DNA from: Nocardioides sp. GY 10113
GTDB taxonomy: Bacteria > Actinomycetota > Actinomycetes > Propionibacteriales > Nocardioidaceae
Direction: 5' to 3'
Assembly: GCF_004919105.1 (NCBI RefSeq)
Contig: NZ_STGK01000013.1
Span: 62,001-126,000 of the forward strand
Length of the DNA: 64,000 nt
Shown here: positions 11,004-19,632 of the stretch, one piece after another
Numbering within the stretch: position 1 is the stretch's first letter
Layout: every line of letters begins with the position of its first letter
The notes under the pieces: model-generated
Told to the model about the DNA's origin: nothing
The model's input: the letters and a program-made list of their open reading frames with translations, nothing else
The model's database searches: none
Made by a program: the position numbers and the translations under genes

Positions 11004-11873
11004 ATGAGCACCCCTTCCGAGACCACGACCCCGCACCTGTCACTCAACGACGGCTCGTCGATCCCGCAACTGGGGTTCGGCACCTTCAAGGTCGCCGACG
11101 ACGACGCACCCCGCGTGGTCGGCGATGCACTCGAGGCCGGCTACCGGCACCTCGACACCGCGCAGATGTACGGCAACGAGTCCGGGGTCGGCGCCGCGAT
11201 CGCCGCCTCCGGCATCCCGCGCGACGAGCTCTACGTGACCACCAAGCTGCACAACCCGTTCCACCGCCCCGCCGACGTGCGCAGCAGCTTCGCCGCCTCC
11301 CTGGAGAAGCTGGGCCTGGACCGGGTGGACCTGTTCCTCATCCACTGGCCGCTGCCGACCCGGTACGACGGCGACTACGTCTCCACATGGGAGGCGATGC
11401 TGGGACTGCTCGCCGAGGGAGGAACCCGCTCGGTCGGCGTCTCCAACTTCCAGCCCGACCACCTCGAGCGGATCGTCTCCGCGACCGGCGCGGTGCCGGC
11501 GGTCAACCAGATCGAGGTGCACCCGTACTTCACCAACGAGGCCGCCCGAGCCGCGACGCTGGCCCACGGCGCGCGCGTGGAGGCGTGGTCGCCGATCGCG
11601 CGCGGCCAGGTCCTCGACGACGCGGTGATCGGCCGGATCGCCGCGGAGCTCGGCCGCACGCCGTCGCAGGTGACGCTGCGCTGGCACCTGGAGCGCGGGG
11701 ACATCGTGTTCCCGAAGACCACGCGCCCGGAGCGGATGGCCGAGAACCTCGCGGTCCTCGACTTCACGCTGACCCCGGACCAGGTCGCGGAGATCTCGGC
11801 GCTGGACCGGGGCGAGTCGGGCCGCACCGGCCCGAACCCCGACACCTTCGACTGGATCCCCGCCGCTGGTTGA
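11004..11873 (+). CDS. Aldo/keto reductase
   Basis: This 289-residue NAD(P)H-dependent carbonyl reductase belongs to the AKR5-like group. It is a TIM barrel with the catalytic tetrad Asp51, Tyr56, Lys81 and His114 (HLDTAQMYGNE, YVTTKLHN, FLIHWPLP). The cofactor-binding end shows VFPKTTRPERMAENLAV. The family reduces aldehydes and diketo compounds such as diketogluconate; the substrate cannot be read from sequence. The gene is divergent from dnaK. Its last codons and stop form one arm of a large inverted repeat that probably terminates it. Confidence 0.93.
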   Translation: MSTPSETTTPHLSLNDGSSIPQLGFGTFKVADDDAPRVVGDALEAGYRHLDTAQMYGNESGVGAAIAASGIPRDELYVTTKLHNPFHRPADVRSSFAASLEKLGLDRVDLFLIHWPLPTRYDGDYVSTWEAMLGLLAEGGTRSVGVSNFQPDHLERIVSATGAVPAVNQIEVHPYFTNEAARAATLAHGARVEAWSPIARGQVLDDAVIGRIAAELGRTPSQVTLRWHLERGDIVFPKTTRPERMAENLAVLDFTLTPDQVAEISALDRGESGRTGPNPDTFDWIPAAG

Positions 11874-11958
11874 GGCGCGAGGAGCGCCAGCGACGAGCCT
11901 CGAAACCGAGGCGCCTCGGTTTCGAGGCTCGCTGGCGCTCGCACCTCAACCAGCGGCG
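11861..11958. terminator. Long imperfect hairpin between convergent genes
   Basis: Two arms of about 45 bases, nearly complementary (starting CGCCGCTGGTTGAGG and ending CCTCAACCAGCGGCG), are centred near 11912. The arm contains the same GGTTGAGGTGCGAGC...GCCTCGAAACC core found in the other repeats of this window. It covers the stop of the aldo/keto reductase gene and ends 5 bp before the stop of the facing gene, so it is probably a two-way terminator. Confidence 0.75.
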
Positions 11959-11962
11959 GCGC

Positions 11963-12559
11963 TCACCGCACGGTGATCCGGACCTCGTTGGAGGTCTTGC
12001 CGGTCGAGCGGTCGATCACCCGGAAGCGGTTGACCCCGGAGACGCCCGTCTGGACGTAGGTCGAGAAGGTCTCCCCGCTGACGGGGATGGTCGCCTCGAA
12101 GTCGGCCCACGCGCCGGACTCGAAGCGCTGCACCTGCAGCACCGCACCCTCGCCGCCCGGGTAGATCCCGGTCAGGTCGATCTGACCGAAGCTCGCCACG
12201 GTGGTCTGCCCCGCCGAGAGGGTGATGACCTCCTTCTCGGCCTTCTTGGGCTTCTTCTCCGCCTTCTTGGCGTTCGCCGAGGAGTCGGCCTTGCCCTTCT
12301 TCTGCGCGGACTCGGTGTGCAGGGTGATCAACGGCCCGTCGGGGTCCGTGGTCTTCTTCGGCCGCGGCACGTACATCGACTCGCGCTCGGTCGACGTGCC
12401 GCCCGCGGAGGCCGCCTCGCCGAGTCCGAGGAGGCGGGTGCCGGCGAGCGCGACGCCGGTCAGGATCAGGCCCACCACGAGCCCGACCGCGACGAGCGCC
12501 GCCACACCCTCGAGCACGGGGCGATGGCGGTCACCGGGCTTGCGCTGGTCGTCGCTCAC
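11963..12559 (-). CDS. Membrane-anchored protein of unknown function
   Basis: A protein of about 198 residues with a short basic N-terminus, one strong membrane helix (about 16-44, VAALVAVGLVVGLILTGVALAG), then an outside domain. The domain starts with a Lys/Ala/Glu-rich linker (KKAEKKPKKAEK) and ends as a beta-rich module (VLQVQRFESGAWADFEATIPV ... RFRVIDRSTGKTSNEVRITVR) resembling a fibronectin-III or Ig-like fold. I do not recognise a named family. The GTG at 12559 (VSDDQRK) is chosen; another in-frame GTG lies at 12583, and neither has a clear ribosome site. Confidence 0.65.
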   Translation of the reverse strand: MSDDQRKPGDRHRPVLEGVAALVAVGLVVGLILTGVALAGTRLLGLGEAASAGGTSTERESMYVPRPKKTTDPDGPLITLHTESAQKKGKADSSANAKKAEKKPKKAEKEVITLSAGQTTVASFGQIDLTGIYPGGEGAVLQVQRFESGAWADFEATIPVSGETFSTYVQTGVSGVNRFRVIDRSTGKTSNEVRITVR

Positions 12560-12619
12560 GTGGCCATTGTGTGCGAGCGGCACGTCGGGGACAAACCGAT
12601 CGCGCAGGTCGCCGAGCGG

Positions 12620-13051
12620 TCAGAAGCCGCGCGTCCAGACCGCCTGCTCGTGCAGCCGGCGCGAGCGCCAGCCATCGGCGGTGCGCACGAAGGAGTGGTG
12701 GTAGAGGCCGCCGACCTCGACCAGCCGGGTGCCTCCGTGGCCGTCCGAGATGACCATCGGATTGTGGAAGTAGGCGGTCACCTTGGCCTCCTCCCGGGGG
12801 CTCCCGAAGGCGATCACCACCTGCCCGAGCGTGTGCATCCTCTTCGTCGAGAACGCCGGCAGCGCCTCGGCCAGCCAGGCCTTCACCTCGGGGTAGGCGG
12901 CGGCGATGCCGCCCGACTCGGAGTAGTCGATCCGGGCGTCGGGGGTGAAGACGGTGTCCAGTCGATCCCACTCGCCGGTGTCCACCGCGACGGTGTAGCG
13001 GTGGAGGGCGTCGGTGATCTCGGTGCGGTCGATGAGCTCGGCGAGGTCCAT
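12620..13051 (-). CDS. SnoaL-like (NTF2-fold) protein
   Basis: The 143-residue protein has the SnoaL_4 pattern: an N-terminal helix with DRTEITDALHRYTVAVDTGEWDRLDTVFTPDARIDYSESGG, then a cone-shaped beta sheet ending GLYHHSFVRTADGWRSRRL. Such proteins include ring-acting dehydratases and isomerases; Tyr/Asp positions are present but the reaction is not predictable. It is in a two-gene same-strand set with the Ddn-like reductase (17-bp gap), next to a KstR-type operator, so a role in lipid or steroid breakdown is a fair inference. Confidence 0.8.
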   Translation of the reverse strand: MDLAELIDRTEITDALHRYTVAVDTGEWDRLDTVFTPDARIDYSESGGIAAAYPEVKAWLAEALPAFSTKRMHTLGQVVIAFGSPREEAKVTAYFHNPMVISDGHGGTRLVEVGGLYHHSFVRTADGWRSRRLHEQAVWTRGF

Positions 13052-13068
13052 GACGGCAGTGTGCCGCC

Positions 13069-13554
13069 TCAGCCGCGCGGCTCGAGGACGACGACCGGGA
13101 TCTCCCGGTCCGTCCACGACTGGTAGGAGTCGAAGTCGGCGTAGAGGTCGACCAGCAGCGGCCACAGCGCCGCCTTCTCGTCGGGGTCGGCGACGCGGGC
13201 CCGGACCTTGCGGCCCCGCTCCCCCTTGAGGTGGATCGTGGCCTCCGGTCGGGCGACGAGGTTGTAGTACCACTGCGGGTTGGTCGGCAGGCCACCCTGG
13301 GAGGCGACGACCACGACGTCCTCGCCGTGGGGCAGGTAGAGCAGCGGCGTGGTGAACGCGGTGCCGCTCCTGCGGCCGACGTGGTCGAGCAGCAGCACCG
13401 GCACCGGCTTCTTCCAGCCCGCGCCGATCCGCCACTTCGAGCCGATCCGACCATTGGTCAGCCGGAAGACCGCGACGTTGGCCTTCGCGCCGTACTTGAT
13501 GATCTTCCCGACGATCGGCTTGTCGAGCCCCTCGGGCTTCTCCTTGACGGCCAT
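13069..13554 (-). CDS. Deazaflavin (F420)-dependent reductase, Ddn-like
   Basis: This 161-residue split-barrel protein belongs to the nitroreductase/deazaflavin-dependent family typified by mycobacterial Ddn. The pattern includes LLLDHVGRRSGTAFTTPLLYL, DVVVVASQGGLPTNPQWYYNLVARP and the end VVVLEPRG. The family uses F420H2 to reduce quinones or enone-type substrates. The ATG at 13554 is chosen; a GTG at 13563 is possible. It diverges from the LLM F420 oxidoreductase across a KstR-type palindrome, so both F420 genes may share one operator. Confidence 0.88.
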   Translation of the reverse strand: MAVKEKPEGLDKPIVGKIIKYGAKANVAVFRLTNGRIGSKWRIGAGWKKPVPVLLLDHVGRRSGTAFTTPLLYLPHGEDVVVVASQGGLPTNPQWYYNLVARPEATIHLKGERGRKVRARVADPDEKAALWPLLVDLYADFDSYQSWTDREIPVVVLEPRG

Positions 13555-13576
13555 GGGACTCACTCTGGCAGATATC

Positions 13577-13590
13577 TAGAACACGTTCTA
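13577..13590. promoter_or_regulatory. KstR-like operator (TAGAACACGTTCTA)
   Basis: TAGAAC-AC-GTTCTA matches TnnAACnnGTTnnA, the KstR (TetR family) operator of actinobacterial cholesterol catabolism, with 6-bp perfect arms. It lies between the divergent Ddn-like and LLM genes, 11 bp before the LLM start. Related sites occur at 17615 and 48804. The binding protein is inferred; no kstR gene is in the window. Confidence 0.75.
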
Positions 13591-13600
13591 CTGTGCCTGC

Positions 13601-14479
13601 ATGCGATTCACCTATGCGGAGGGCATGACCCAGGCGAAGTACTACGCCCCACTGGCCCAGGCCTGCGAGGCGAACGGCTACACCTCGATGTCGGTGGCCG
13701 ACAGCCTGATCTACCCGAAGGAGTCGGACTCCAAGTACCCCTACACCGACACCGGCGACCGGGAGTTCCTCGAGGGCAAGGAGTTCATCGAGACCTTCAT
13801 CCTCTGCGCCCACCTGTTCGCGGTCACCGAGACGCTGCGGCTGACCCCGTTCGTGCTCAAGCTCCCCGTCCGGCCGCCGGTACTGGTCGCCAAGCAGGCC
13901 TCCTCCCTGGCCTTCCTCTCCGGCAACCGGCTCGGCCTCGGCGTCGGCCTCTCCCCGTGGCCCGAGGACTTCGCCGCGATGGGCGTGCCGTGGGAGCGGC
14001 GCGGCAAGCGGATGGACGAGTGCATGGACATCCTCCGCGGCCTCACCTCCGGTGAGTTCTTCGGCTACTCCGGCGAGTTCTACGACTTCGAGCCGCTGCA
14101 GCAGTGCCCGGCGCCCACCGAGAAGATCCCGCTGCTGGTCGGCGGCCACTCCGACGCCGCGCTGCGCCGCGCCGTGCGCAAGGGCGACGGCTGGATGCAC
14201 GCCGGCGGCGACGGCGAGGAGCTCGACCGGCTGCTCACCCGGCTGGCCGAGATCCGGAAGGAGGAGGGCGACGACCGCGACGACTTCGAGGTCCACGTGA
14301 TCTCCTACGACGCCTACACCGTCGACGGCATCAAGCGCCTGGAGGACAAGGGGGTCACCGACTGCATCGTCGGGTTCCGGATCCCCTACATCAAGGGCCC
14401 CGACACCGAGCCGCTGGAGACCAAGGTCAAGCACCTCGAGCAGTACGCCGAGAACATCATCGCCAAGGTCAACGGATGA
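13601..14479 (+). CDS. LLM-class F420-dependent oxidoreductase
   Basis: The 292-residue luciferase-like (bacterial luciferase/F420) TIM-barrel protein shows GNRLGLGVGLSPWPEDFAAMG (about 107-127), MGVPWERRGKRMDE and IPLLVGGHSDAALRRAVRKGDGWMHAGG. These are standard features of F420-dependent oxidoreductases. The substrate is unknown. The upstream KstR-like palindrome overlaps the promoter region, suggesting induction by a sterol-derived CoA ester. The stop is followed directly by an 11-copy 33-bp repeat. Confidence 0.9.
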   Translation: MRFTYAEGMTQAKYYAPLAQACEANGYTSMSVADSLIYPKESDSKYPYTDTGDREFLEGKEFIETFILCAHLFAVTETLRLTPFVLKLPVRPPVLVAKQASSLAFLSGNRLGLGVGLSPWPEDFAAMGVPWERRGKRMDECMDILRGLTSGEFFGYSGEFYDFEPLQQCPAPTEKIPLLVGGHSDAALRRAVRKGDGWMHAGGDGEELDRLLTRLAEIRKEEGDDRDDFEVHVISYDAYTVDGIKRLEDKGVTDCIVGFRIPYIKGPDTEPLETKVKHLEQYAENIIAKVNG

Positions 14480-14481
14480 GC

Positions 14482-14841
14482 CCGGTGGTTGAGGTGCGAG
14501 CGAAGCGAGCCCTACCGGTGGTTGAGGTGCGAGCGAAGCGAGCCCTACCGGTGGTTGAGGTGCGAGCGAAGCGAGCCCTACCGGTGGTTGAGGTGCGAGC
14601 GAAGCGAGCCCTACCGGTGGTTGAGGTGCGAGCGAAGCGAGCCCTACCGGTGGTTGAGGTGCGAGCGAAGCGAGCCCTACCGGTGGTTGAGGTGCGAGCG
14701 AAGCGAGCCCTACCGGTGGTTGAGGTGCGAGCGAAGCGAGCCCTACCGGTGGTTGAGGTGCGAGCGAAGCGAGCCCTACCGGTGGTTGAGGTGCGAGCGA
14801 AGCGAGCCCTACCGGTGGTTGAGGTGCGAGCGAAGCGAGCC
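14482..14841. repeat. 33-bp tandem repeat, 11 copies
   Basis: The unit CCGGTGGTTGAGGTGCGAGCGAAGCGAGCCCTA is present 11 times with virtually no divergence (unit given in two parts: CCGGTGGTTGAGGTGCGAGC then GAAGCGAGCCCTA). It starts 3 bp after the LLM stop. As 33 is a multiple of 3, both strands show long repetitive open frames that are not genes. The last copy continues into CGCGAAACCACC, the fuller form of the repeat seen elsewhere. It is not a CRISPR: there are no spacers. Confidence 0.95.
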
Positions 14842-14870
14842 GCGAAACCACCATGCCCGGGCGGCCGGCG

Positions 14871-16031
14871 ATGAGCGCGTCGTACGGGCTGACGGCGCCG
14901 CTCCAGGCGGCGATCGCGGAGGCCGAGGAGCTCATCGCGAACGCGCCGTTCATCCGCACCGAGGCGGACCGGCTCGAGGGCTACGACTACCTCGCCGGGC
15001 GGATCCGGATGGCCATGCAGACGGCGTTCGACTACGACCTCGAGCAGCCGGTCTTCATCAACCCGACGCACCAGTTCTCCCGGCAGGGCCTGGACAACCC
15101 GGACGCGGTCTACTTCCACGCCTACCTGCGCGAGGGCGTGGAGTACGTCGTCCGCGGCGTGCGCGGCACCTCGGCGGACCTGTCGTTCCAGGTGATGGGC
15201 GGGACCTACAGCGCCGACTCGGCGGCGACCTCGCTGATGGCGTTCGACGACCGCGAGCTCGACGTCGCCGAGGACGGGAGCTTCGAGTTCCGCTACACCG
15301 CCGAGCCGGGCGCGAAGACCCTGATCGTGCGCGAGGTCTTCAACGACTGGGAGAGCGAGTCGCGCGGCTCCATCACGATCGAGCGGGTCGACACCGTCGG
15401 CCGGCCGCGCCGACCACTGACCCGCGAGACGCTGGCGAAGAAGTACGACGTGGCGGCCCGCTCGCTGGTCGGCTCGATCCAGACCTGGTTCGCCTTCCCC
15501 CACTTCTTCCAGTACAAGGAGCCGGTCAACACGCTGACCGCGCCGGCCTCGACGCCGGGCGGTCTGTCGTCGCAGTTCTCCTCGATCGGTCACTACGAGC
15601 TCGACGAGGACGAGGCGATGATCGTCACCGTCCCGCGCTGCGACGACTGCACCTACCAGGCGATCCAGATCGGCTCGGACTGGTACGCCTCCACCGACTA
15701 CGAGACGCACCAGACCTCGCTGACCAAGGCGCAGGCCGTCGCCGACGGCGACGGGCTGATGCGGTTCGTGATCTCCGAGCGGCCGCCCGGCCCGGACGGG
15801 GCGCCGATCGCGAACTGGCTGGAGACCACCGGCCACCGCACCGGACCGATCATGCTGCGCTGGCAGCAGCTGACCCGGGACCTCACCGCCGCGGACGGGC
15901 CGAGCGTCGAGGTGGTCAAGGTCGCCGACGTGCCCGGCCTGCTGCCCGGGACGCCCGCGCTGACCGCGGCGGAGTACGCCGGTCGGATCGCCGCCCGGCA
16001 GCGGGCCATCGCCGGGCGGATGATCTCCTGA
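14871..16031 (+). CDS. DUF1214-domain protein
   Basis: A soluble protein of about 386 residues. Its second half fits DUF1214 (GHYELDEDEAMIVTVPRCDDCTYQAIQIGSDWYASTDYETHQTSLT and PPGPDGAPIANWLETTGHRTGPIMLRW). The reaction is unknown. From memory, a protein of this kind sits beside an SDR and a sulfotransferase-like gene in the M. tuberculosis KstR cluster (Rv3531c-Rv3529c), which matches the order seen here. The ATG at 14871 is chosen; ATG 14853 is also in frame, and neither has a clear ribosome site. Confidence 0.75.
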   Translation: MSASYGLTAPLQAAIAEAEELIANAPFIRTEADRLEGYDYLAGRIRMAMQTAFDYDLEQPVFINPTHQFSRQGLDNPDAVYFHAYLREGVEYVVRGVRGTSADLSFQVMGGTYSADSAATSLMAFDDRELDVAEDGSFEFRYTAEPGAKTLIVREVFNDWESESRGSITIERVDTVGRPRRPLTRETLAKKYDVAARSLVGSIQTWFAFPHFFQYKEPVNTLTAPASTPGGLSSQFSSIGHYELDEDEAMIVTVPRCDDCTYQAIQIGSDWYASTDYETHQTSLTKAQAVADGDGLMRFVISERPPGPDGAPIANWLETTGHRTGPIMLRWQQLTRDLTAADGPSVEVVKVADVPGLLPGTPALTAAEYAGRIAARQRAIAGRMIS

Positions 16032-16050
16032 CGTCTGGCATGCTCGGTCC

Positions 16051-16932
16051 ATGACCGAGCGCATCGCCCTGGACCTGCCCGACGGACGCGTACTGGACGT
16101 GCAGGTGTCCGGCCCCGAGGACGGGGTGCCGTTCGTCTGGCACCACGGCACCCCGGGCTGCAGCTACCAGTCGGCCGACAAGGCCCGGAAGCTGGCCGAG
16201 CGCGGCCTGCGCTACGTCTCCTACAGCCGCGCCGGCGCCGCGGGCTCGACCCGCAACAAGGGCCGCACGGTGGCCGACATCGCCGCCGACGTGGAGGCGA
16301 TCGCCGACCACCTGGGCGCCGAGAAGATCCTCACCGGCGGCGGCTCGGGCGGCGGGCCGCACGCGCTGGCCACCGGCGCCGGGCTGCCCGACCGCGTGCT
16401 GGCGGTGCTCGCGGTGTGCTGCGTGAAGCCGTTCGTGGGCCAGGAGGACAGCTTCCTGGAGGGCATGGGCGCCGACAACGTCGAGGAGTTCGGCCTCGCC
16501 GTCGAGGGCGAGGAGGCACTGCTCCCGTTCCTGCAGAAGGACCGCGAGGGGATCATCGAGGCCGACGCCGCCGGCGTGATCAAGACCCTGGACAGCCTGC
16601 TGCCGGAGGTGGACCGCAAGGTGCTGACCGCCGAGGTCGGCGAGGACGTGATCCGCAACCTCCAGGGCGGCGTGCAGGAGCTGTACGGCTGGCTGGACGA
16701 CGACCTGGCGTTCACGAAGCACTGGGGCTTCGAGCTCTCCGACATCGCCGTACCCACCTACCTGTGGCAGGGCAGCGAGGACCTGATGGTCCCGTTCCAC
16801 CACGGCGAGTGGCTGGCCGCGAACATCCCCGGCGTGGTGCCGCACCTGGAGCAGGGTGAGGGCCACCTCTCGATCGTGGTCGCCTCGTTCGCCCGGATGC
16901 TCGACGAGCTGGTGCCGCACCTGCCGCGCTGA
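16051..16932 (+). CDS. Alpha/beta hydrolase
   Basis: The 293-residue hydrolase has oxyanion motif HHGTPGC, nucleophile motif GGGSGGG (Ser99), the acid in GSEDLMVP and the His in GEGHLSI. The nucleophile elbow is Gly-rich rather than a strict GxSxG. It starts 19 bp after the DUF1214 gene on the same strand and is probably co-transcribed. The substrate (ester, lactone or C-C bond) cannot be told from sequence; steroid-related context is an inference. Confidence 0.88.
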   Translation: MTERIALDLPDGRVLDVQVSGPEDGVPFVWHHGTPGCSYQSADKARKLAERGLRYVSYSRAGAAGSTRNKGRTVADIAADVEAIADHLGAEKILTGGGSGGGPHALATGAGLPDRVLAVLAVCCVKPFVGQEDSFLEGMGADNVEEFGLAVEGEEALLPFLQKDREGIIEADAAGVIKTLDSLLPEVDRKVLTAEVGEDVIRNLQGGVQELYGWLDDDLAFTKHWGFELSDIAVPTYLWQGSEDLMVPFHHGEWLAANIPGVVPHLEQGEGHLSIVVASFARMLDELVPHLPR

Positions 16933-16966
16933 CCGCCGAGCGCGCCCGGCCGCCTGCCCCGTTGGC

Positions 16967-17551
16967 TCAGCGGCGTGGACGCCGCACGAAGGGCGTCCAC
17001 GCGGTCCGGTCGATCAACACCTGCTCGGCCTGACCGTTCGGGAAGGACCGGGCCTTGACCCGGATCTTGCGAGCCCCGCCGAGGCAGTGCCGGGAGATCA
17101 GCACACGGGTGACGGTCCGCGTGCGGACGAAGTCCCTGGGGACGCAGGTGGTGCCACCCTCGCCCTTCCAGGCCGACCGGGAGTAGACCCACGCCTGCTC
17201 AGCGTCCTCGATCTCGTTGCTGTAGGACATGACGAAGTCCCATCCGCGGTCCCTCGGCGTGTCCAGGTAGAGCAGCAGCGTCTCCGGGGACCTGCGTGCC
17301 ACCAGCCGCACCGCCACCTCGGCACCACGATGCCGCACCCTCAGCGCGGTCATGTCCCCGTAGGGTCCGGCGGTTCCGTCCCCCGCGGGATCCAGGACGC
17401 GCGCCGTCACACGCAGCTTGCTCGCAGCGGCCCCCGCGCGCGGCGCGGCGTCGACGACAACGCCGAGGGCGAGAGCCAGCGCAGTCAGTCCCACGATCAG
17501 GCCGGCACGGGAGGCACGGACGGCATGGACCCTCCGGGGCGACGTCGACAT
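16967..17551 (-). CDS. Secreted protein of unknown function
   Basis: A protein of about 194 residues with a signal peptide: MSTSPRRVHAVRASRAG, hydrophobic LIVGLTALALALGVVV, then DAAPRAGAAA with a probable cleavage after AGA. The mature part is beta-rich (LRVTARVLDPAGD, VRLVARRSPETLLLYLD) and has two Cys (CVPRDF, SRHCLGG) that could form a disulfide. I do not recognise a family. ATG 17551 is preferred to an upstream in-frame start at 17593, because it gives a compact signal peptide. Confidence 0.72.
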   Translation of the reverse strand: MSTSPRRVHAVRASRAGLIVGLTALALALGVVVDAAPRAGAAASKLRVTARVLDPAGDGTAGPYGDMTALRVRHRGAEVAVRLVARRSPETLLLYLDTPRDRGWDFVMSYSNEIEDAEQAWVYSRSAWKGEGGTTCVPRDFVRTRTVTRVLISRHCLGGARKIRVKARSFPNGQAEQVLIDRTAWTPFVRRPRR

Positions 17552-17614
17552 GCCCGCATCGTCTCCCTCGCGGCACCGGCTCGCCAAGGGCACGGCGAAT
17601 CCCTCGACTCAAAC

Positions 17615-17628
17615 TGAAACACGTTCTA
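17615..17628. promoter_or_regulatory. KstR-like operator (TGAAACACGTTCTA)
   Basis: This fits TnnAACnnGTTnnA exactly and lies 12 bp before the start of the SDR-sulfotransferase pair. The left arm is weaker than at 13577 (TGAAAC against TAGAAC). Confidence 0.65.
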
Positions 17629-17639
17629 GTCTGTCCGCC

Positions 17640-18437
17640 ATGGTGGACCTGCTGACCGACAAAGTCGTCGTTCTCTCCGGTGTCGGACCCGGCCTCGGCC
17701 GGGCCCTGGGCGAGGAGGCCGCCCGGATGGGCGCCGACCTCGTCCTGGTCAGCCGCACCGAGAAGCGGCTCGAGAAGATGGCCGAGGTGGTCCGCAGCCA
17801 CGGACGCCGGGCCCTCGTCGTACCGACCGACATCACCGACGAGGACCAGCGCAAGGCACTGGTCGACAAGGCGCTCGAGGAGTTCGGCCGCGTCGACTGC
17901 CTGATCAACAACGCCTTCGCGATCCCGCCGATGGACCCGGTCGGCACGCTGGGCCTCGACGGGCTGCGCGCCGCGCAGGAGACCAACGTCTTCGCGCCGC
18001 TGCGACTCTCCTCGCTCTTCGCGGACGCGCTGGCGGAGACCCCGGAGAAGCCGGGCGGCTCGATCATCATGCTCAACTCGTGCGTGGTGTACAGCAGCCA
18101 GCCGGAGTACTCCGGCTACAAGCTCTCCAAGGGCACCCTGGCCCACCTCGCCTCGTCGCTGGCCACCGAGCTCGGCCCGCGCGGCATCCGGGTCAACAGC
18201 GTCGCGCCGTCCTACATCTACGAGGACGTCAACAAGGCCTACTTCGACTGGCTGGCCTCGGAGTCCGGCCGCACCCACGAGGAGGTGTACGCCGAGAAGG
18301 CGGCGCCGACCGACCTGAAGCGGCTGGCGACGCCGGACGAGGTCGCCAAGGCGGCCCTCTTCCTCGCCTCCGACCTGGCCTCCGCGGTGACCGGCGTGAT
18401 GCTCAACGTCGACTGCGGCGAGTTCCACGACAACTGA
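17640..18437 (+). CDS. Short-chain dehydrogenase/reductase
   Basis: The 265-residue SDR has the NAD(P) motif GVGPGLG (14-20), NNAF in place of NNAG, and the catalytic set Ser...Tyr160-x3-Lys164 in EYSGYKLSKG. The C-terminus LFLASDLASAVTGVMLNVDCGEFHDN is the usual SDR dimer end. It starts 12 bp after a KstR-like operator and precedes a sulfotransferase. This pair resembles Rv3530c-Rv3529c of the mycobacterial cholesterol regulon (recalled, not searched). A hydroxysteroid dehydrogenase-type activity is plausible. Confidence 0.9.
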   Translation: MVDLLTDKVVVLSGVGPGLGRALGEEAARMGADLVLVSRTEKRLEKMAEVVRSHGRRALVVPTDITDEDQRKALVDKALEEFGRVDCLINNAFAIPPMDPVGTLGLDGLRAAQETNVFAPLRLSSLFADALAETPEKPGGSIIMLNSCVVYSSQPEYSGYKLSKGTLAHLASSLATELGPRGIRVNSVAPSYIYEDVNKAYFDWLASESGRTHEEVYAEKAAPTDLKRLATPDEVAKAALFLASDLASAVTGVMLNVDCGEFHDN

Positions 18438-18456
18438 GCCGCGCGGGAGCATCGAG

Positions 18457-19614
18457 ATGAGCGAACCCCGCGAGCGCGCGGACATCGGCAGCTTCGAGGA
18501 CATCTGCGCGGCGGCGACCCGGACCACCGGGCTGACCGACTTCGGCGCGATGGGAGCCGACGGGTCGGAGGAGGCCTTCCGGGTCCTCGTCGACGACCTC
18601 TCCTCGCCCGAGGCCGGCCTGACCGGCATCGGCAACTACTTCATGCGCTCGCAGGTGAAGAGCGCGCTGGTGGCCCGGCTGCTCACCCAGGCCCGGTTCG
18701 CCGAGTTCCCCGAGCACGCCGACGTGGCGATCGAGCGGCCGATCTTCGTCGTCGGCCTGCCCCGGACCGGTACGACGGCACTGAGCCGGCTGCTCTGCGC
18801 GGACCCCGCGCACCAGGGCCTCGACATGTGGCTGACCGAGTTCCCGCAGCCGCGCCCGCCCCGCGACGTCCGCGACCAGGACCCGATCTTCCTCGCGATG
18901 CAGGCCGCGTTCGCCGAGCACCACGTCACCAACCCCGAGTTCATGGGGATCCACTACTCCGACGCCGCCGAGCCGGAGGAGTGCTGGCGGGTGCTGCGCC
19001 AGACCGGCAAGTCGATCGGCTTCGAGTCGCTGGCCCACGTGCCCCGCTACTCGGACTGGCTGGCCACCCAGGACTGGACCGACGCCTACCTGCGGCACCG
19101 GGAGAACCTGCAGCTGATCGGGCTGAACGACACCGACAAGCGGTGGGTGCTCAAGAACCCCTCGCACCTGATCGCGCTCGACGCACTGATGGAGGTCTAC
19201 CCCGACGCGCTGGTGGTGATGACCCAGCGTGACCCGGTCACCTCGGTCGCGTCGGCCTGCTCGCTCTCGGCGGAGGCCACCGCCGGGCACTCGACGACCT
19301 TCGTCGGGGAGACGCTCGGACGCGACCAGCTCGGCCACCTCACCCGCCAGTGGCACGCGTTCTGGCAGGCCCGCCCGAAGTACGACGAGAGCCAGTTCGT
19401 CGACGTCGACTACCGCGCGTTCGTGCAGGACCCGGTCGGCACCGTCGGGGGCATCTACGACGCGTTCGGACTGACCTGGAGCCCGGCGGCACAGGAGGCC
19501 GTGCGGCAGCTCGACGAGGAGTCGCGCAGCGGCGCCCGCCGCCCCTCGCACCGCTACGACCTGGCCGACTACGGGCTGACCGAGGACGAGGTCCGCGCCT
19601 CCTTCGAACGCTGA
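18457..19614 (+). CDS. Sulfotransferase family protein
   Basis: The 385-residue protein has the 5'-PSB P-loop GLPRTGTT (100-107) and the 3'-phosphate-binding region VMTQRDPVTSVAS (LKNPSHLIALDALMEVYPDALVVM just before it). The C-terminal DYRAFVQDPVGTVGGIYDAFGL is typical of Sulfotransfer_3 proteins. It would transfer sulfate from PAPS to a hydroxyl. It follows the SDR by 19 bp and is probably under the same KstR-like site. The length (385) is close to the mycobacterial Rv3529c that I recall. The acceptor is unknown. Confidence 0.9.
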   Translation: MSEPRERADIGSFEDICAAATRTTGLTDFGAMGADGSEEAFRVLVDDLSSPEAGLTGIGNYFMRSQVKSALVARLLTQARFAEFPEHADVAIERPIFVVGLPRTGTTALSRLLCADPAHQGLDMWLTEFPQPRPPRDVRDQDPIFLAMQAAFAEHHVTNPEFMGIHYSDAAEPEECWRVLRQTGKSIGFESLAHVPRYSDWLATQDWTDAYLRHRENLQLIGLNDTDKRWVLKNPSHLIALDALMEVYPDALVVMTQRDPVTSVASACSLSAEATAGHSTTFVGETLGRDQLGHLTRQWHAFWQARPKYDESQFVDVDYRAFVQDPVGTVGGIYDAFGLTWSPAAQEAVRQLDEESRSGARRPSHRYDLADYGLTEDEVRASFER

Positions 19615-19632
19615 CCCAACCCCCGGCTCGGC

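Noticed and set aside
14482-14841. Possible CRISPR array
   Set aside because: Units are contiguous with no unique spacers and no cas genes nearby; it is a simple tandem repeat.
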